From Lentisphaerota bacterium (lineage in GTDB: Bacteria > Verrucomicrobiota > Lentisphaeria > Victivallales > Victivallaceae): a stretch of DNA of 64,000 nucleotides. The notes beneath the pieces were generated by a model, which saw only the letters and a program-made list of their open reading frames with translations, was not told the origin of the DNA and ran no database searches. The translations under genes were made by a program, and so were the position numbers. The stretch spans positions 28,756 through 92,755 of the forward strand of contig JAAEMX010000138.1 of assembly GCA_024225035.1 (NCBI GenBank). The letters are read 5' to 3'. Of this stretch, positions 9,505 through 18,791 are shown piece after piece (the first letter of the stretch is position 1; the number at the start of each line of letters is the position of its first letter).

Positions 9505-10302
9505 TCACCTAGCCTCAATAAATTTATTATCGCTTAGATAGTTGAAGAGCCCTTGCGCCATTTCGGCGGGGTCTCCATCTAGCGTTTCATGACAGTCATT
9601 TGTCGGTGGCGGGAAAATTTTCACAACCTGTGTCGGAGAACCATTAAGGCCGTAATTTTGTTCATCACGATCTTTGAAGTCGTCCAGGCAAAGGGTATTA
9701 ATTTCACGATCCTCAGTTGCCAGCTTCAGTTTGAATGAAGGTAATCTAGGAGTATTAATACCTTTTTCCACAGTAATGAGACACGGAAATGAAACTTCAG
9801 CAACTTCGACAGTATCGGGCATATCCATTTCTACCGTGATCGCCTTTTCTTCAGCTTCGCATATTTTGCGGACATTTGCAACATGCGGAATATCGAGAAA
9901 TTCAGCAATTTCCGGTCCAACCTGAGCGGTATCACCATCTGTTGTCTGCTTTCCGCAAATAATTAAGTCGATGTCTTCCAAACGTTGTAATCCCGAAGAA
10001 AGAGTGTAAGCTGTTGCCAGAACATCAGCTCCGGCGAAGCGGCGGTCAGAAAGCAGGACTCCTTCGTCTGCGCCCATCATAAAAGCTTCGCGAATTACTT
10101 CTTTGCTCTGAGGCGGCCCCATGCTGATAACACTGATTCTGCCGCCATGCTCTTTCCTTAGCTGCAAGGCTGTTTCCAGAGCATAGAGATCATAGGGGTT
10201 CATCTTCGAATCTACCCCGTCACGTTTGAGTACACCGGTTTTTTCATCAACTTCTACTTCTGAAGTTCCCGGTACCTGTTTGATACAAACTGCAATGTTC
10301 AT
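9505..10302 (-). CDS. lctB: Electron-transfer flavoprotein beta subunit (LctB type)
   Basis: 265 residues. [19 protein letters not shown] at the N terminus, [16 protein letters not shown], and [20 protein letters not shown] mark ETF beta. The last of these is the loop that binds the second flavin in bifurcating ETFs such as CarD and LctB. It would pair with the adjacent alpha subunit to carry bifurcating FAD. Its ATG overlaps the larA stop (ATGA) and its stop abuts the alpha start, giving strict co-translation. The bifurcating role is taken from homologous complexes and operon context. Confidence 0.9.
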   Translation of the reverse strand: MNIAVCIKQVPGTSEVEVDEKTGVLKRDGVDSKMNPYDLYALETALQLRKEHGGRISVISMGPPQSKEVIREAFMMGADEGVLLSDRRFAGADVLATAYTLSSGLQRLEDIDLIICGKQTTDGDTAQVGPEIAEFLDIPHVANVRKICEAEEKAITVEMDMPDTVEVAEVSFPCLITVEKGINTPRLPSFKLKLATEDREINTLCLDDFKDRDEQNYGLNGSPTQVVKIFPPPTNDCHETLDGDPAEMAQGLFNYLSDNKFIEAR

Positions 10303-11594
10303 TGTTGACTCCTGGCTTTGGCGATTACCGCCACGCCGTCGGGTATTATATTAATTTTTTTATCTTGACCAACGATTTCGTCAGCCATATTTAATGCTTC
10401 GTTAATTGAAGACGCGTATTGCATCTTCATGTCCTCTACAAACTTTCTTGATTTCTCCTCAGTTACCATGACTACATTGAATTTAGTCAAAATTCTGGCA
10501 AGGATTTGCACTTGCCACTGATCATGAGCGGTCTTTTTAGAAGGAACTTCAAGTATTTCCTTCAGCAATTTTTCAGGTGATTCAGCGTCCCTTACCGCGT
10601 GATAAAGAGCTTCTCCGCCGTGACCGTCAGAGCATGATGCCAGCATGATAATAACGCCACCTTGTTTGCAAAGCTGCTCGGCTGCAGTCATACCCTTTAC
10701 GGCCTGATATATATTCTGATCAAGCGGGTATCCGCCATTTCCAACTATTACAATATCTGTCTTTTCCGCTTCAATTTGACAGAGAGATTCAAGAAATTTA
10801 ACACCGGCACGGTGGGCGCTCATGTAATGCCCGGCAAATGCAGCAACAATGTTTTTATGAGAATCAATTACTACATTCACTATATATTCAAGGCCGGCTC
10901 GTCTAGCCGCCGTTTCAATATCCATGCGAATCGGATTGCCATGTACAGAACCTGTCCGGCTTTTGGAAGAAGAGATAAATTCAGCACAGTGATTAACTTT
11001 AATCGATTCTGCTCCAGCAACACCTGGGAGAACACTTTTTCCACCACCAGAAAAACCAGCAAAAAAATGAGGTTCGATAAAACTCTCGGCTATCAGTAAG
11101 TCACATTCAGCAGCATTTCTGTTAAGCCAGAGACGATTTCCCGAAGGCAGCACTCCGTAATCAACGACCTCACTTTTATTTTCCGCATCGTGAATAATTA
11201 TTTCTTCTTCGTTTATTATTTTTTCGCCAAATTTGTAAATGAGTTCATCACGAGTAGTAGCGCGATGCAGCCCTGTAGCGATCAAAATAGAAATTTTAAT
11301 GTTCGGATTGCCGCGGCGGAGAGTCTCGAGAATAAACGGCATAATTTTAGCGCTTGGAACAGGACGTGTATGATCACTGGTAATAATCACCGCATGCTGA
11401 CGGGTTGCCGCAATCCTGTCAAGAGGAAGCGAATCAACGCTATGATTTATGGCGTCTTTCACCAGCTCTGCTTCAGGTAATTCCGGCTTGAATTCATGTG
11501 CTTTAGAATGCAATACAGCATTCACTTTATAATCAGCAATTTCTACTATTTCTTCGCCGTATCCATAGGGAATACTGATCTTTAAATTTTTCAT
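10299..11594 (-). CDS. larA: Nickel-pincer lactate racemase LarA family
   Basis: 431 residues of the DUF2088/LarA family. [12 protein letters not shown] lies near residue 90, and [20 protein letters not shown] near 180 contains the lysine expected to carry the nickel-pincer nucleotide cofactor. [20 protein letters not shown] is a strong family marker in the C-terminal domain. LarA interconverts L- and D-lactate, which supplies the isomer used by LctD. First gene of the operon; its promoter region holds two palindromic operators. The cofactor-maturation genes larB, larC and larE are not in the window. Other LarA homologs racemise other 2-hydroxyacids, so the substrate is inferred from neighbours. 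Confidence 0.87.
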   Translation of the reverse strand: MKNLKISIPYGYGEEIVEIADYKVNAVLHSKAHEFKPELPEAELVKDAINHSVDSLPLDRIAATRQHAVIITSDHTRPVPSAKIMPFILETLRRGNPNIKISILIATGLHRATTRDELIYKFGEKIINEEEIIIHDAENKSEVVDYGVLPSGNRLWLNRNAAECDLLIAESFIEPHFFAGFSGGGKSVLPGVAGAESIKVNHCAEFISSSKSRTGSVHGNPIRMDIETAARRAGLEYIVNVVIDSHKNIVAAFAGHYMSAHRAGVKFLESLCQIEAEKTDIVIVGNGGYPLDQNIYQAVKGMTAAEQLCKQGGVIIMLASCSDGHGGEALYHAVRDAESPEKLLKEILEVPSKKTAHDQWQVQILARILTKFNVVMVTEEKSRKFVEDMKMQYASSINEALNMADEIVGQDKKINIIPDGVAVIAKARSQQ

Positions 11595-11613
11595 GTTAAA
11601 CCATTATCTGTAA

Positions 11614-11628
11614 ATTTGTCCTACCAAT
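11614..11628. promoter_or_regulatory. GntR/LldR-type operator, larA-proximal copy
   Basis: ATTTGTCCTACCAAT, one mismatch in the left arm from the palindrome ATTGGT-N3-ACCAAT used by PdhR/LldR-type regulators. It lies about 20 bp before the larA start codon, where binding would block the promoter or early elongation. Confidence 0.6.
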
Positions 11629-11691
11629 TTTTTGTAACCTGAAAATCACACCAACAAATAATTTTTTAGCAATTAACTCTTCGATATTCAA

Positions 11692-11706
11692 ATTGGTACT
11701 ACCAAT
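11692..11706. promoter_or_regulatory. GntR/LldR-type operator, distal copy
   Basis: ATTGGT-ACT-ACCAAT is a perfect 6+6 palindrome around three bases. It lies between the regulator gene and larA, and its centre is 78 bp from the proximal copy. Two operators around one promoter resemble the lldPRD arrangement of Escherichia coli, where LldR releases its sites when lactate is present. Confidence 0.7.
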
Positions 11707-11748
11707 AATTATAACCGTTAAAACTAAAAAAGCAAGTAAAATCAAATT

Positions 11749-12441
11749 TTAATCGTTAAGTTCTTTGAAAAAAAACTTCAAATGAGCTCTCAGAGCAGTT
11801 TGAGCGACCTGAGGATCGTTAGCGACAATAGCATCACAGATTTTCTGATGCTGGGTCGAAAGTTCCTCAATAGTTATTCCCTCGTGTCCTATTTTCCTTT
11901 GCCCTTCTCTAATAAGCTTCCTGATTGTAGAGTCAAAGGCATTAAAAAGTGCAATCAGCATTTCATTGCCTGAGGCATTTACGATAAGTGAATGAAATTC
12001 CTGGTCAATGTAAAGACTTTTCTCTTCGTTAGCCTCATTAGCCAAACGCCAACAGAGCTCTTTGAACTGCAATTTTAAAGCATTAGTTGCTATTGAAGCT
12101 GTAGTTCTCAAAGCTTCAACTTCAAGAAGAAGACGCATCCGCATTAGTTCGTTAATGGATGCATTACAAAGCTTTGCCATAATAGACAATGGCTCTACAA
12201 GCCCCTTTGCAAAACTGTGGCTAATATAGTTTCCGCCCCCCTGTCGACACTCAATAATACCCAGAATTTCCAAGGCACGCAGGGCTTCACGCACTGAATT
12301 ACGGCTTGCTCTAAACTTTTCAGCAAGTGTACGCTCTGTCGGGAGTTTATCGCCACGTTTTAAATTGCCGTTCAGGATCATTCCCTGAATCTGATCAGCG
12401 ACATACTTATACACTTTTCCATTATTTTCGACAGATTTCAT
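11749..12441 (-). CDS. GntR-family (FadR subfamily) regulator, LldR-like
   Basis: 230 residues from the ATG at 12441 (AAGG about 9 bases upstream); a GTG at 12483 would add 14 residues but has no ribosome site. The winged helix domain reads RGDKLPTERTLAEKFRASRN and SVREALRALEILGIIECRQGG (about 28-75), diagnostic for GntR. The C-terminal FCD domain carries the helices that bind a carboxylate ligand through a metal (RMRLLLEVEALR, DQEFHSLIVNASGNEML). It precedes the lactate operon on the same strand with two matching operators between, so a lactate-responsive repressor is likely. Ligand identity is inferred. Confidence 0.85.
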   Translation of the reverse strand: MKSVENNGKVYKYVADQIQGMILNGNLKRGDKLPTERTLAEKFRASRNSVREALRALEILGIIECRQGGGNYISHSFAKGLVEPLSIMAKLCNASINELMRMRLLLEVEALRTTASIATNALKLQFKELCWRLANEANEEKSLYIDQEFHSLIVNASGNEMLIALFNAFDSTIRKLIREGQRKIGHEGITIEELSTQHQKICDAIVANDPQVAQTALRAHLKFFFKELND

Positions 12442-12541
12442 ACGCAAAACCTTATGAGTAATATTCTTTAGGGCAATATACACAATAAATTATTATTTAC
12501 CAACATAATATTAAAAAGAAATCCACGATATTTAAATATAA

Positions 12542-13198
12542 TTAATCGAAGCACAGCTCAAGTAGTTTCATGTATTCTTCCCGGTCAATATCATCAACCC
12601 CAAACCTCGCTAGAAAACTGTTTTGAATCTGAGCGTCCAACCAGCTGACACCTCGCTCGTTACGCAACCATTCAATAGTATTCACCAAAGCAAATTTGGA
12701 TGCCCCTGAATGGTTAAAAAACATACTCTCCCCGGCAAAGAAACGGCCTATCAAAACACCATATAACCCACCAGCTAATTTCCCATCTGGCAAAAGTGCT
12801 TCAAAACTCCAGGCAAATCCAGCATTGTGAAACTCAATAAACGCATCCATTACCTTTGACGTAATCCAGGTTCCACCTTGATCATCACTGCGCTTAGCCT
12901 TGGCACAGCCTTGAATAATTTCTTTAAAATTATTGTTAACGCTAAAAGTAAACGGCATTTTTTTCAGTTCACGTTTCACCGTACCCGGCACTCTGAAGTT
13001 CTCAAATTTAAGCACTGCACGTTCATGAGGAGCAAACCATAAAACGTGTTTGTCCTCTGCGGGCCAAGGGAATATACCTGAAGTATAAGCTTCAAACAGC
13101 ATATCGCAAGTAAGGTCATGGCTCCAGCCAAGAAAGCCGTCTTCATCAGCGGTTTCTACATCAGGAAAATAATTTTTTGGCAATATTTGTAAGCTCAT
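12542..13198 (-). CDS. aat: Leucyl/phenylalanyl-tRNA-protein transferase
   Basis: 218 residues. AYTSGIFPWPAEDKHVLWFAP near 34-54 and GLYGVLIGRFFAGESMFF near 140-157, with SKFAL after it, are the Aat signatures. The enzyme moves Leu or Phe from aminoacyl-tRNA to the N terminus of proteins with exposed Arg or Lys, marking them for ClpS/ClpAP degradation. Length is normal for the family. It stands alone, tail-on to the GntR gene; ClpS and ClpA are not in the window. Confidence 0.93.
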   Translation of the reverse strand: MSLQILPKNYFPDVETADEDGFLGWSHDLTCDMLFEAYTSGIFPWPAEDKHVLWFAPHERAVLKFENFRVPGTVKRELKKMPFTFSVNNNFKEIIQGCAKAKRSDDQGGTWITSKVMDAFIEFHNAGFAWSFEALLPDGKLAGGLYGVLIGRFFAGESMFFNHSGASKFALVNTIEWLRNERGVSWLDAQIQNSFLARFGVDDIDREEYMKLLELCFD

Positions 13199-13361
13199 TT
13201 TTTCTGAGTGCCGTTTTGACTGTTAAATATCACATACCACTATATATTAAATTTTAAAATTGAATATTCAAGTCCCTACCCTTTCAGTATTGAAAAAGAA
13301 CTATAGCGATATACGTTATCTGTAGTGAATTTTAACGATTTTCATTAAATACGGAACTGTG

Positions 13362-15398
13362 ATGAGTCTATTTAATCTGGTATCTAAATTCAAACCATCC
13401 GGAGATCAGCCTGGAGCAATACAAGCTTTGCTTGACGGCTTCAAAAGCGGGAATAACTGTCAGACCCTGCTCGGCGTTACAGGTTCAGGTAAAACTTTTA
13501 CTCTGGCAAATACAATTGCCCAGCTGGATCGTCCTGTACTAGTGCTTTCACATAATAAAACCCTGGCGGCACAGCTTTACAGCGAATTTAAATCTTTTTT
13601 CCCTGATAACGCCGTTGAATATTTTATCAGTTACTACGATTATTACCTGCCGGAATCTTATATCCCTCAAACTGATACTTATATAGCCAAAGATGCCAGT
13701 ATTAATGAAAATATCGAAAAGCTCAGATTGTCGGCCACTACTTCATTATTAGAGCGCAAAGACGTAATCGTCATTGCCAGTGTATCATGCATTTACGGTT
13801 TAGGTTCGCCTGAAGATTATGAGCACATGTGTGTGCCGGTTAAAGTCGGTTCAAATATTGGTCGTGACGAACTTTTGCGCGGTCTGGTAAATATCCAGTA
13901 TGAACGCAATGATACCGCACCAGAAAAAGGTCAGTTCAGAGTAAGGGGAGATACTGTCGATGTTTTTGAACCACAACGTGAAGAATTTGTCAGAGTAGAA
14001 TTATGGGGTGATGAGGTAGAATCTCTTTCACGCCATTTTGTAGTCAACGGCAAGTTAAAAAACCGTACTGATAAAGTTATGTTTTTTCCGTGCAAACATT
14101 TTGTAATGCCGCCTGAACGCATTGAATCAGCTGTGACTGGAATTACTGAAGAAATGAAACAGCAAGTTGAGTATTTCGAAAGCAAAGGACTGCTTGTTGA
14201 GGCACAGCGCATTTATCAGCGGGTTAACTACGATTTGGAAATGATCCGTGAAATCGGCTACTGCTCCGGTATTGAGAATTACTCGATGTATTTATCAAAT
14301 CGTCAGCCTGACAGTCGTCCATTCTGTCTTTTTGATTTCTTTCCTGATGATATGATTACGGTTATAGACGAATCGCATGTAACCTTACCGCAATTGCGAG
14401 CGATGTACCGTGCCGACCGCAGCCGCAAAAAAACTCTGGTTGAACACGGATTCAGGTTGCCTAGCGCCTTGGAAAACAGGCCGCTGAAGTTTGAAGAATT
14501 TGAAAAAATGCACAATGACTGCATTTTTGTTTCAGCGACTCCCAGTGATTATGAAATTGAACACGGCGGCAAACCGATTGAACAGGTAATCAGGCCCACA
14601 GGACTGCTTGATCCTGTAGTAGAAATACGTCCCCTGGAAGGCCAGGTTGACGATATCATACACGAAATAAGAGAGGCCTCTAAAAAACATCAGCGAGTGC
14701 TGGTTACGACACTGACCAAAAAGAGTTCAGAACACCTTTCGGATTACCTTTGCGATCTTGGAATCCGCTGCAGCTACCTTCACTCTGAATTAGATGCTCT
14801 CGAACGAGTAAGGGTACTTTCTCAACTGCGCGAAGGAAGATATGAATGCGTTATCGGCATCAACCTTTTGCGTGAAGGTATTGACCTCCCGGAAGTAGCA
14901 CTGGTTGCAATTATGGATGCCGACAAAGAAGGCTTCCTGCGCTCTGAACGCTCATTGTTTCAGGTTTCCGGCCGGGCGGCTAGAAACAACGCAGGTAAGG
15001 TAATTCTTTATGCTGACAATATCACAAAAAGCATTCAGAAACTTGTTGACACAACTAAGCAAAGGCGCAAAAAACAGAACGCTTACAATAAGAAGCATAA
15101 TATAATTCCCAAAACAATTGAGAAACCAAAAGGTATCACGATCAACGATGCCGTCGCTATGGAAAGCGGAGTCAAATATTCCAGTGCTGATGCTGTCTCC
15201 AGCGTGTTTGAAGTGGCAGAATCCGGTACAGGCTTTGGCAAAGACCAGGTCAAGAACTTAAACCCAAGCCAGTTGCAGGAGCTGATTCAGGAACTTGAAG
15301 AAGAGATGATGGGCGCTGCTGAATCACTTGAATTTGAACGTGCTGCGGATCTGCGAGACAAAATCAAAATGATATCCGCTGATAGATTTGTAAAATGA
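13362..15398 (+). CDS. uvrB: UvrABC excinuclease subunit B
   Basis: 678 residues from the ATG at 13362 with GGA seven bases upstream; a GTG directly before it at 13359 is a weaker choice. The N terminus has FKPSGDQPGAI and Walker A GVTGSGKTFT (about 40-49), then the beta-hairpin YYDYYLPESYIP that separates DNA strands, helicase motifs IDESHVTLPQ and SATPSDYE, GINLLREGIDLPEVALV and QVSGRAARN. The C-terminal UVR motif (LIQELEEEMMGAAESLEFER) contacts UvrC. It is the damage-verifying ATPase of nucleotide excision repair. Divergent from aat; no other uvr gene nearby. Confidence 0.97.
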   Translation: MSLFNLVSKFKPSGDQPGAIQALLDGFKSGNNCQTLLGVTGSGKTFTLANTIAQLDRPVLVLSHNKTLAAQLYSEFKSFFPDNAVEYFISYYDYYLPESYIPQTDTYIAKDASINENIEKLRLSATTSLLERKDVIVIASVSCIYGLGSPEDYEHMCVPVKVGSNIGRDELLRGLVNIQYERNDTAPEKGQFRVRGDTVDVFEPQREEFVRVELWGDEVESLSRHFVVNGKLKNRTDKVMFFPCKHFVMPPERIESAVTGITEEMKQQVEYFESKGLLVEAQRIYQRVNYDLEMIREIGYCSGIENYSMYLSNRQPDSRPFCLFDFFPDDMITVIDESHVTLPQLRAMYRADRSRKKTLVEHGFRLPSALENRPLKFEEFEKMHNDCIFVSATPSDYEIEHGGKPIEQVIRPTGLLDPVVEIRPLEGQVDDIIHEIREASKKHQRVLVTTLTKKSSEHLSDYLCDLGIRCSYLHSELDALERVRVLSQLREGRYECVIGINLLREGIDLPEVALVAIMDADKEGFLRSERSLFQVSGRAARNNAGKVILYADNITKSIQKLVDTTKQRRKKQNAYNKKHNIIPKTIEKPKGITINDAVAMESGVKYSSADAVSSVFEVAESGTGFGKDQVKNLNPSQLQELIQELEEEMMGAAESLEFERAADLRDKIKMISADRFVK

Positions 15399-15434
15399 TG
15401 TGAGAATAAAGTTTTATTTACTTTGACAGGCAAC

Positions 15435-15500
15435 CTTTAAAGACAGCGTATGGTCTAAAGCCTAAAGTAATCGTAATAATTTGATTATTCGACTTTAAGC
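15435..15500 (+). promoter_or_regulatory. Structured leader of the phosphofructokinase gene
   Basis: A TTGACA occurs at 15423-15428. Downstream, CTTTAAAGAC (15435-15444) can pair with GTCTAAAG (15453-15460), and GC-C-TAAAGT ... ACTTTA-A-GC (15460-15500) forms a second, longer hairpin with an inner ATAAT/ATTAT stem. The two CTAAAG copies could swap partners, as in attenuators. The -10 box is unclear and no known riboswitch was recognised. Confidence 0.4.
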
Positions 15501-15534
15501 TGTAATTTTAGACATCTTTTAGGAGGATTATTTT

Positions 15535-15603
15535 ATGACTTTCACATTAAAAATATTTTCCAATTATCCAATTTTACTACGCCACACCAGGCAAATAATA
15601 TAA
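15535..15603 (+). CDS. Small ORF of 22 codons in the pfk leader
   Basis: ATG at 15535 follows AGGAGGA with an ideal 7-8 base gap, a stronger ribosome site than that of the pfk gene itself. The peptide MTFTLKIFSNYPILLRHTRQ plus two more residues ends at a TAA 32 bases before pfk. It resembles no protein I know and may be a leader peptide that couples or attenuates translation of the next gene. Its place after two hairpins supports a regulatory role, but translation is unproven. Confidence 0.4.
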   Translation: MTFTLKIFSNYPILLRHTRQII

Positions 15604-15635
15604 TTTATTGAAATATACCTACCAACGGAGTTGAT

Positions 15636-17855
15636 ATGAAGGGAAAAAAAGAAACAATCAGAAGTATAGCCGTAATGACTTCCGGAGGTGATGCTCAGGG
15701 AATGAACGCTGCGGTAAGAGCTGTAGTAAGAACCGGGATTGCTACCGGCTGCCGGGTTTATGCTATACGCGAAGGCTATCAGGGAATGGTCGATAACAAT
15801 ATATGTGAAATGGACTGGGAAGACGTCAGCGGTATCCTGCAACTGGGTGGAACCTCCATTGGAACCGCAAGATGCCACGACTTCAGAGAACGGGATGGCA
15901 GAATGAAAGCTGCCGCCAACCTGATTGCAGCCGGCATCGACAGGCTTGTTATAATCGGCGGTGACGGCAGTTTAACCGGAGCTAATCAGTTCAGACAGGA
16001 ATGGCCTGAACTGCTGGCCGAACTGGTTCGCAGGAAAATTATTGACGTTGAAACCATGAATGATTTTCCGGAACTCAAAATTGTCGGCCTTGTAGGCTCC
16101 ATTGATAACGATATGGCCAACACTGATATGACTATCGGGGCTGACTCAGCACTGCACAGGATTACCGAAGCTATTGATGCCTTGAGCAGTACAGCTCACA
16201 GCCATCAGCGAATATTTGTCGTTGAAGTCATGGGAAGAAATTGCGGCTACCTTGCCCTGATGAGTGGAATTTCCACCGGAGCAAGTTATGTATTTGTCCC
16301 CGAATTTCCACCCGAAGACGGCTGGGAAAAAAGAATGTGTGAATTGCTCTCCACTGCCAGAAAAGCAGGAAGGCGAGACAGCATTGTTATAGTTGCTGAA
16401 GGAGCCAGAGACCGTCATCACAATCCGATCACTTCAAATTATATAAAAGAAGTCCTTGACAAAGGCATGGGCATGGAAAGCAGAATTACAATTCTGGGCC
16501 ATGTCCAGCGCGGAGGCGCGCCAAGTGCTTTTGACCGTTATATGAGTACTGCTTGTGGAGCTGAGGCTGTATCAGAACTTCTGGAGGAAAAAGCTCAGGA
16601 TGAGTCAAAAATAGTTGTCCTGCAGAATAACCGTATTAAAACCGCATCGCTCATGGATTCTGTTCAGAAAACCAGAGCAATTTCAGATTGTATCAAAAAC
16701 GGTGAATACAAACAGGCTATGGAGTTGCGCGGCAGCAACTGGAATGTCATGAGCAAGATTCTGGAAACAATGTGCCTTGCCATGCCTCCAGAACACAAAA
16801 AACACAGCAAACGAATAGCTATAATGACCTGCGGCTGGCCTGCCCCGGGAATGAATGACGCTCTCCGAACAGCTGTTCGGATTGGACTGGCTAACGGCTA
16901 CAAGATGCTTGGGATTAACAATGGCGTTGAAGGTTTGGTCAACGATGAAGTCAAAGAATTTGACTGGATGGATGTTGAAGACTTAAACGGACGCGGCGGC
17001 TCACAGCTTGGTACAAACCGAAAAATTCCTGCCGGAAGCGACTTTCTTTATATTGCCGATGCAATTATCAGGCACAAGATCAAAGGAGTTTTACTAATTG
17101 GCGGCTGGACTGGTTATCAAATTGCCCAACAGATCAACAGAATGCGACCCAAATATTCAGCTTTTGACATGCCTATAGTTTGTATACCGGCCAGCATCAA
17201 CAATAACCTGCCTGGATCAGAGCTTTCTATCGGCTCAGACACTGCACTTAATACCATTGTTGAAGCAATTGATAAAATCAAACAATCAGCAGATACTGCC
17301 CATCGTGCTTTTATCGTGGAAGTAATGGGGCGTTACTGTGGCTATCTTGCCCTGATGAGTGGGCTTGCTACAGGTGCTGAGTTTATTTATATGCATGAAA
17401 AGGGCGTCACTTTAGAAATGATGCGCAAACACCTTAAGAAGCTCAGTGACAGCTTCAATCAGGATGACCGCTCGGTTGCTCTAATGGTGCGTAATGAAAA
17501 AGCCAACAGTGCATACACAACTGATTTCATGTGTCGCCTGTTTGACGAAGCCTCTGGGGACTTATTTGATGTCAGAAGAAGTATTCTAGGACCAATTCAG
17601 CAAGGAGGTAAGCCTTCCCCATTCGATCGTATTCAAGCGGCACGCCTTGCGTACGAAGGTATGAATCAAATATTTACCCGTCTAAAAACCCGTAAAACAG
17701 AAAGTGTTTTCATAGGGCAGCGCGGCGGAAAAACCAGCGTTCATCCGGTAGCAAAACTGCACCAGATGGCTTCTCCTGCAGTACAGCGTCCACATAAACA
17801 GTGGTGGGAAGACCTGGTAGATATGACTACTATGCTCGCGATAAGACCGCAGTAA
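15636..17855 (+). CDS. Tandem (eukaryote-like) 6-phosphofructokinase
   Basis: 739 residues made of two phosphofructokinase domains in one chain. The first (1-385) has intact active-site motifs: GGDGS 108-112 (Gly at the ATP-type position; pyrophosphate enzymes have Asp), SIDND 155-159, MGRNCG 199-204 and HVQRGG 289-294. The second (390-739) keeps the fold motifs but has GGWTG at 489-493, SINNN at 520-524 (both catalytic Asp changed to Asn), MGRYCG and PIQQGG. This is how animal and fungal PFK evolved a catalytic N half and a regulatory C half. It phosphorylates fructose 6-phosphate in glycolysis. The start has GGAG six bases upstream. Gene symbol left blank because no bacterial name for the fused form is established. 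Confidence 0.88.
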   Translation: MKGKKETIRSIAVMTSGGDAQGMNAAVRAVVRTGIATGCRVYAIREGYQGMVDNNICEMDWEDVSGILQLGGTSIGTARCHDFRERDGRMKAAANLIAAGIDRLVIIGGDGSLTGANQFRQEWPELLAELVRRKIIDVETMNDFPELKIVGLVGSIDNDMANTDMTIGADSALHRITEAIDALSSTAHSHQRIFVVEVMGRNCGYLALMSGISTGASYVFVPEFPPEDGWEKRMCELLSTARKAGRRDSIVIVAEGARDRHHNPITSNYIKEVLDKGMGMESRITILGHVQRGGAPSAFDRYMSTACGAEAVSELLEEKAQDESKIVVLQNNRIKTASLMDSVQKTRAISDCIKNGEYKQAMELRGSNWNVMSKILETMCLAMPPEHKKHSKRIAIMTCGWPAPGMNDALRTAVRIGLANGYKMLGINNGVEGLVNDEVKEFDWMDVEDLNGRGGSQLGTNRKIPAGSDFLYIADAIIRHKIKGVLLIGGWTGYQIAQQINRMRPKYSAFDMPIVCIPASINNNLPGSELSIGSDTALNTIVEAIDKIKQSADTAHRAFIVEVMGRYCGYLALMSGLATGAEFIYMHEKGVTLEMMRKHLKKLSDSFNQDDRSVALMVRNEKANSAYTTDFMCRLFDEASGDLFDVRRSILGPIQQGGKPSPFDRIQAARLAYEGMNQIFTRLKTRKTESVFIGQRGGKTSVHPVAKLHQMASPAVQRPHKQWWEDLVDMTTMLAIRPQ

Positions 17856-17877
17856 AAGCATAAAAAAAGCAGAATAA

Positions 17878-18681
17878 TTATCCGCGAAGAGCTATTTTAT
17901 GAATATTTTCTTCGCGGATTCCTGCGTCAACAGCTAGAGTTTTAAGTTCAAGCACTCTGCCGATGCTCTCAAGCTGGTGAGCATCACTGCTGAATACAAA
18001 TTTGCAGCCGGCCTCTAATGCCAGAGACAAAATTCTTATAGGAATATCACGGCTAAAAAGCCTTCTCCGTGTCGGATTGCCGAGGTAGTGCGTTGTAATT
18101 TCTACAGCTTTACCGCTCTCAGCTGTTTCCTGAAATACTTCAATAAAAGTGCGGTCACTTATCGATTCAATAATTTCTTCGTATATTTCATAGTACCCCA
18201 TAGCTAAAAACGGATGCGCCATAATATCGCCAAACGGGCAGCGTATCCCGCCAAGATACATTTCAATCATGTGCTTGGCGAAGTGCTTGGGCTTATATTT
18301 TTTCGGCTGAGCAACTAGGTCGTGAAGGTGAAAATGATCAGTAGCCAGAAGCACAAAATCAAGTTCATTGGCAAGCTCTTCTGTAATACTGAACTTTTTA
18401 GGAGCAACCGTTTCGACCTCGCAGCCAACCAGTACATCAATATCTGAGTTCTTAAACCGGGTAGCGCTGCGTTTCAGGTTAATGCAGCGGTTTTTTCCCT
18501 GTTCTTTGTAAAAATCGTTTGGAACTAAATTCGGATTATCCCAGACATGATCTGCCAAACCTATTCTCTCCAGTCCAAGTTCCTGCGCTTGAAGTACAAT
18601 GTTATCGATAGTCTGACGTTCGTCAAGACAGCACGTTGAAGCAAACGTATGTATATGCATATCGTGTTTTATTGGCAGCAT
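17878..18681 (-). CDS. PHP-domain phosphoesterase
   Basis: 267 residues. HDMHIHTFAS at the N terminus supplies the first metal-binding His pair, followed by ERIGLADHVWDNP, GCEVETV, DFVLLATDHFHLHD, DIMAHPF and FVFSSDAHQLESIG, together the metal site of the polymerase and histidinol phosphatase superfamily. Family members hydrolyse phosphomonoesters such as histidinol phosphate or nucleotides. No his operon is nearby, so the substrate is unknown. Convergent with the phosphofructokinase gene with a 22-bp gap. Confidence 0.82.
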   Translation of the reverse strand: MLPIKHDMHIHTFASTCCLDERQTIDNIVLQAQELGLERIGLADHVWDNPNLVPNDFYKEQGKNRCINLKRSATRFKNSDIDVLVGCEVETVAPKKFSITEELANELDFVLLATDHFHLHDLVAQPKKYKPKHFAKHMIEMYLGGIRCPFGDIMAHPFLAMGYYEIYEEIIESISDRTFIEVFQETAESGKAVEITTHYLGNPTRRRLFSRDIPIRILSLALEAGCKFVFSSDAHQLESIGRVLELKTLAVDAGIREENIHKIALRG

Positions 18682-18791
18682 AAAAGACCTTTGACTGTTC
18701 GCATTTTGACATTATCAGGATATCTTAAATCGAATTCGAGAGAAAACCTTTTGTCACATAAATAATAGTTCCTATTAAAGGTAATGTCCAG

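Noticed and set aside
16797..17855. A separate second phosphofructokinase gene
   Set aside because: No stop, start or ribosome site separates it from the first domain; one continuous frame of 739 codons.
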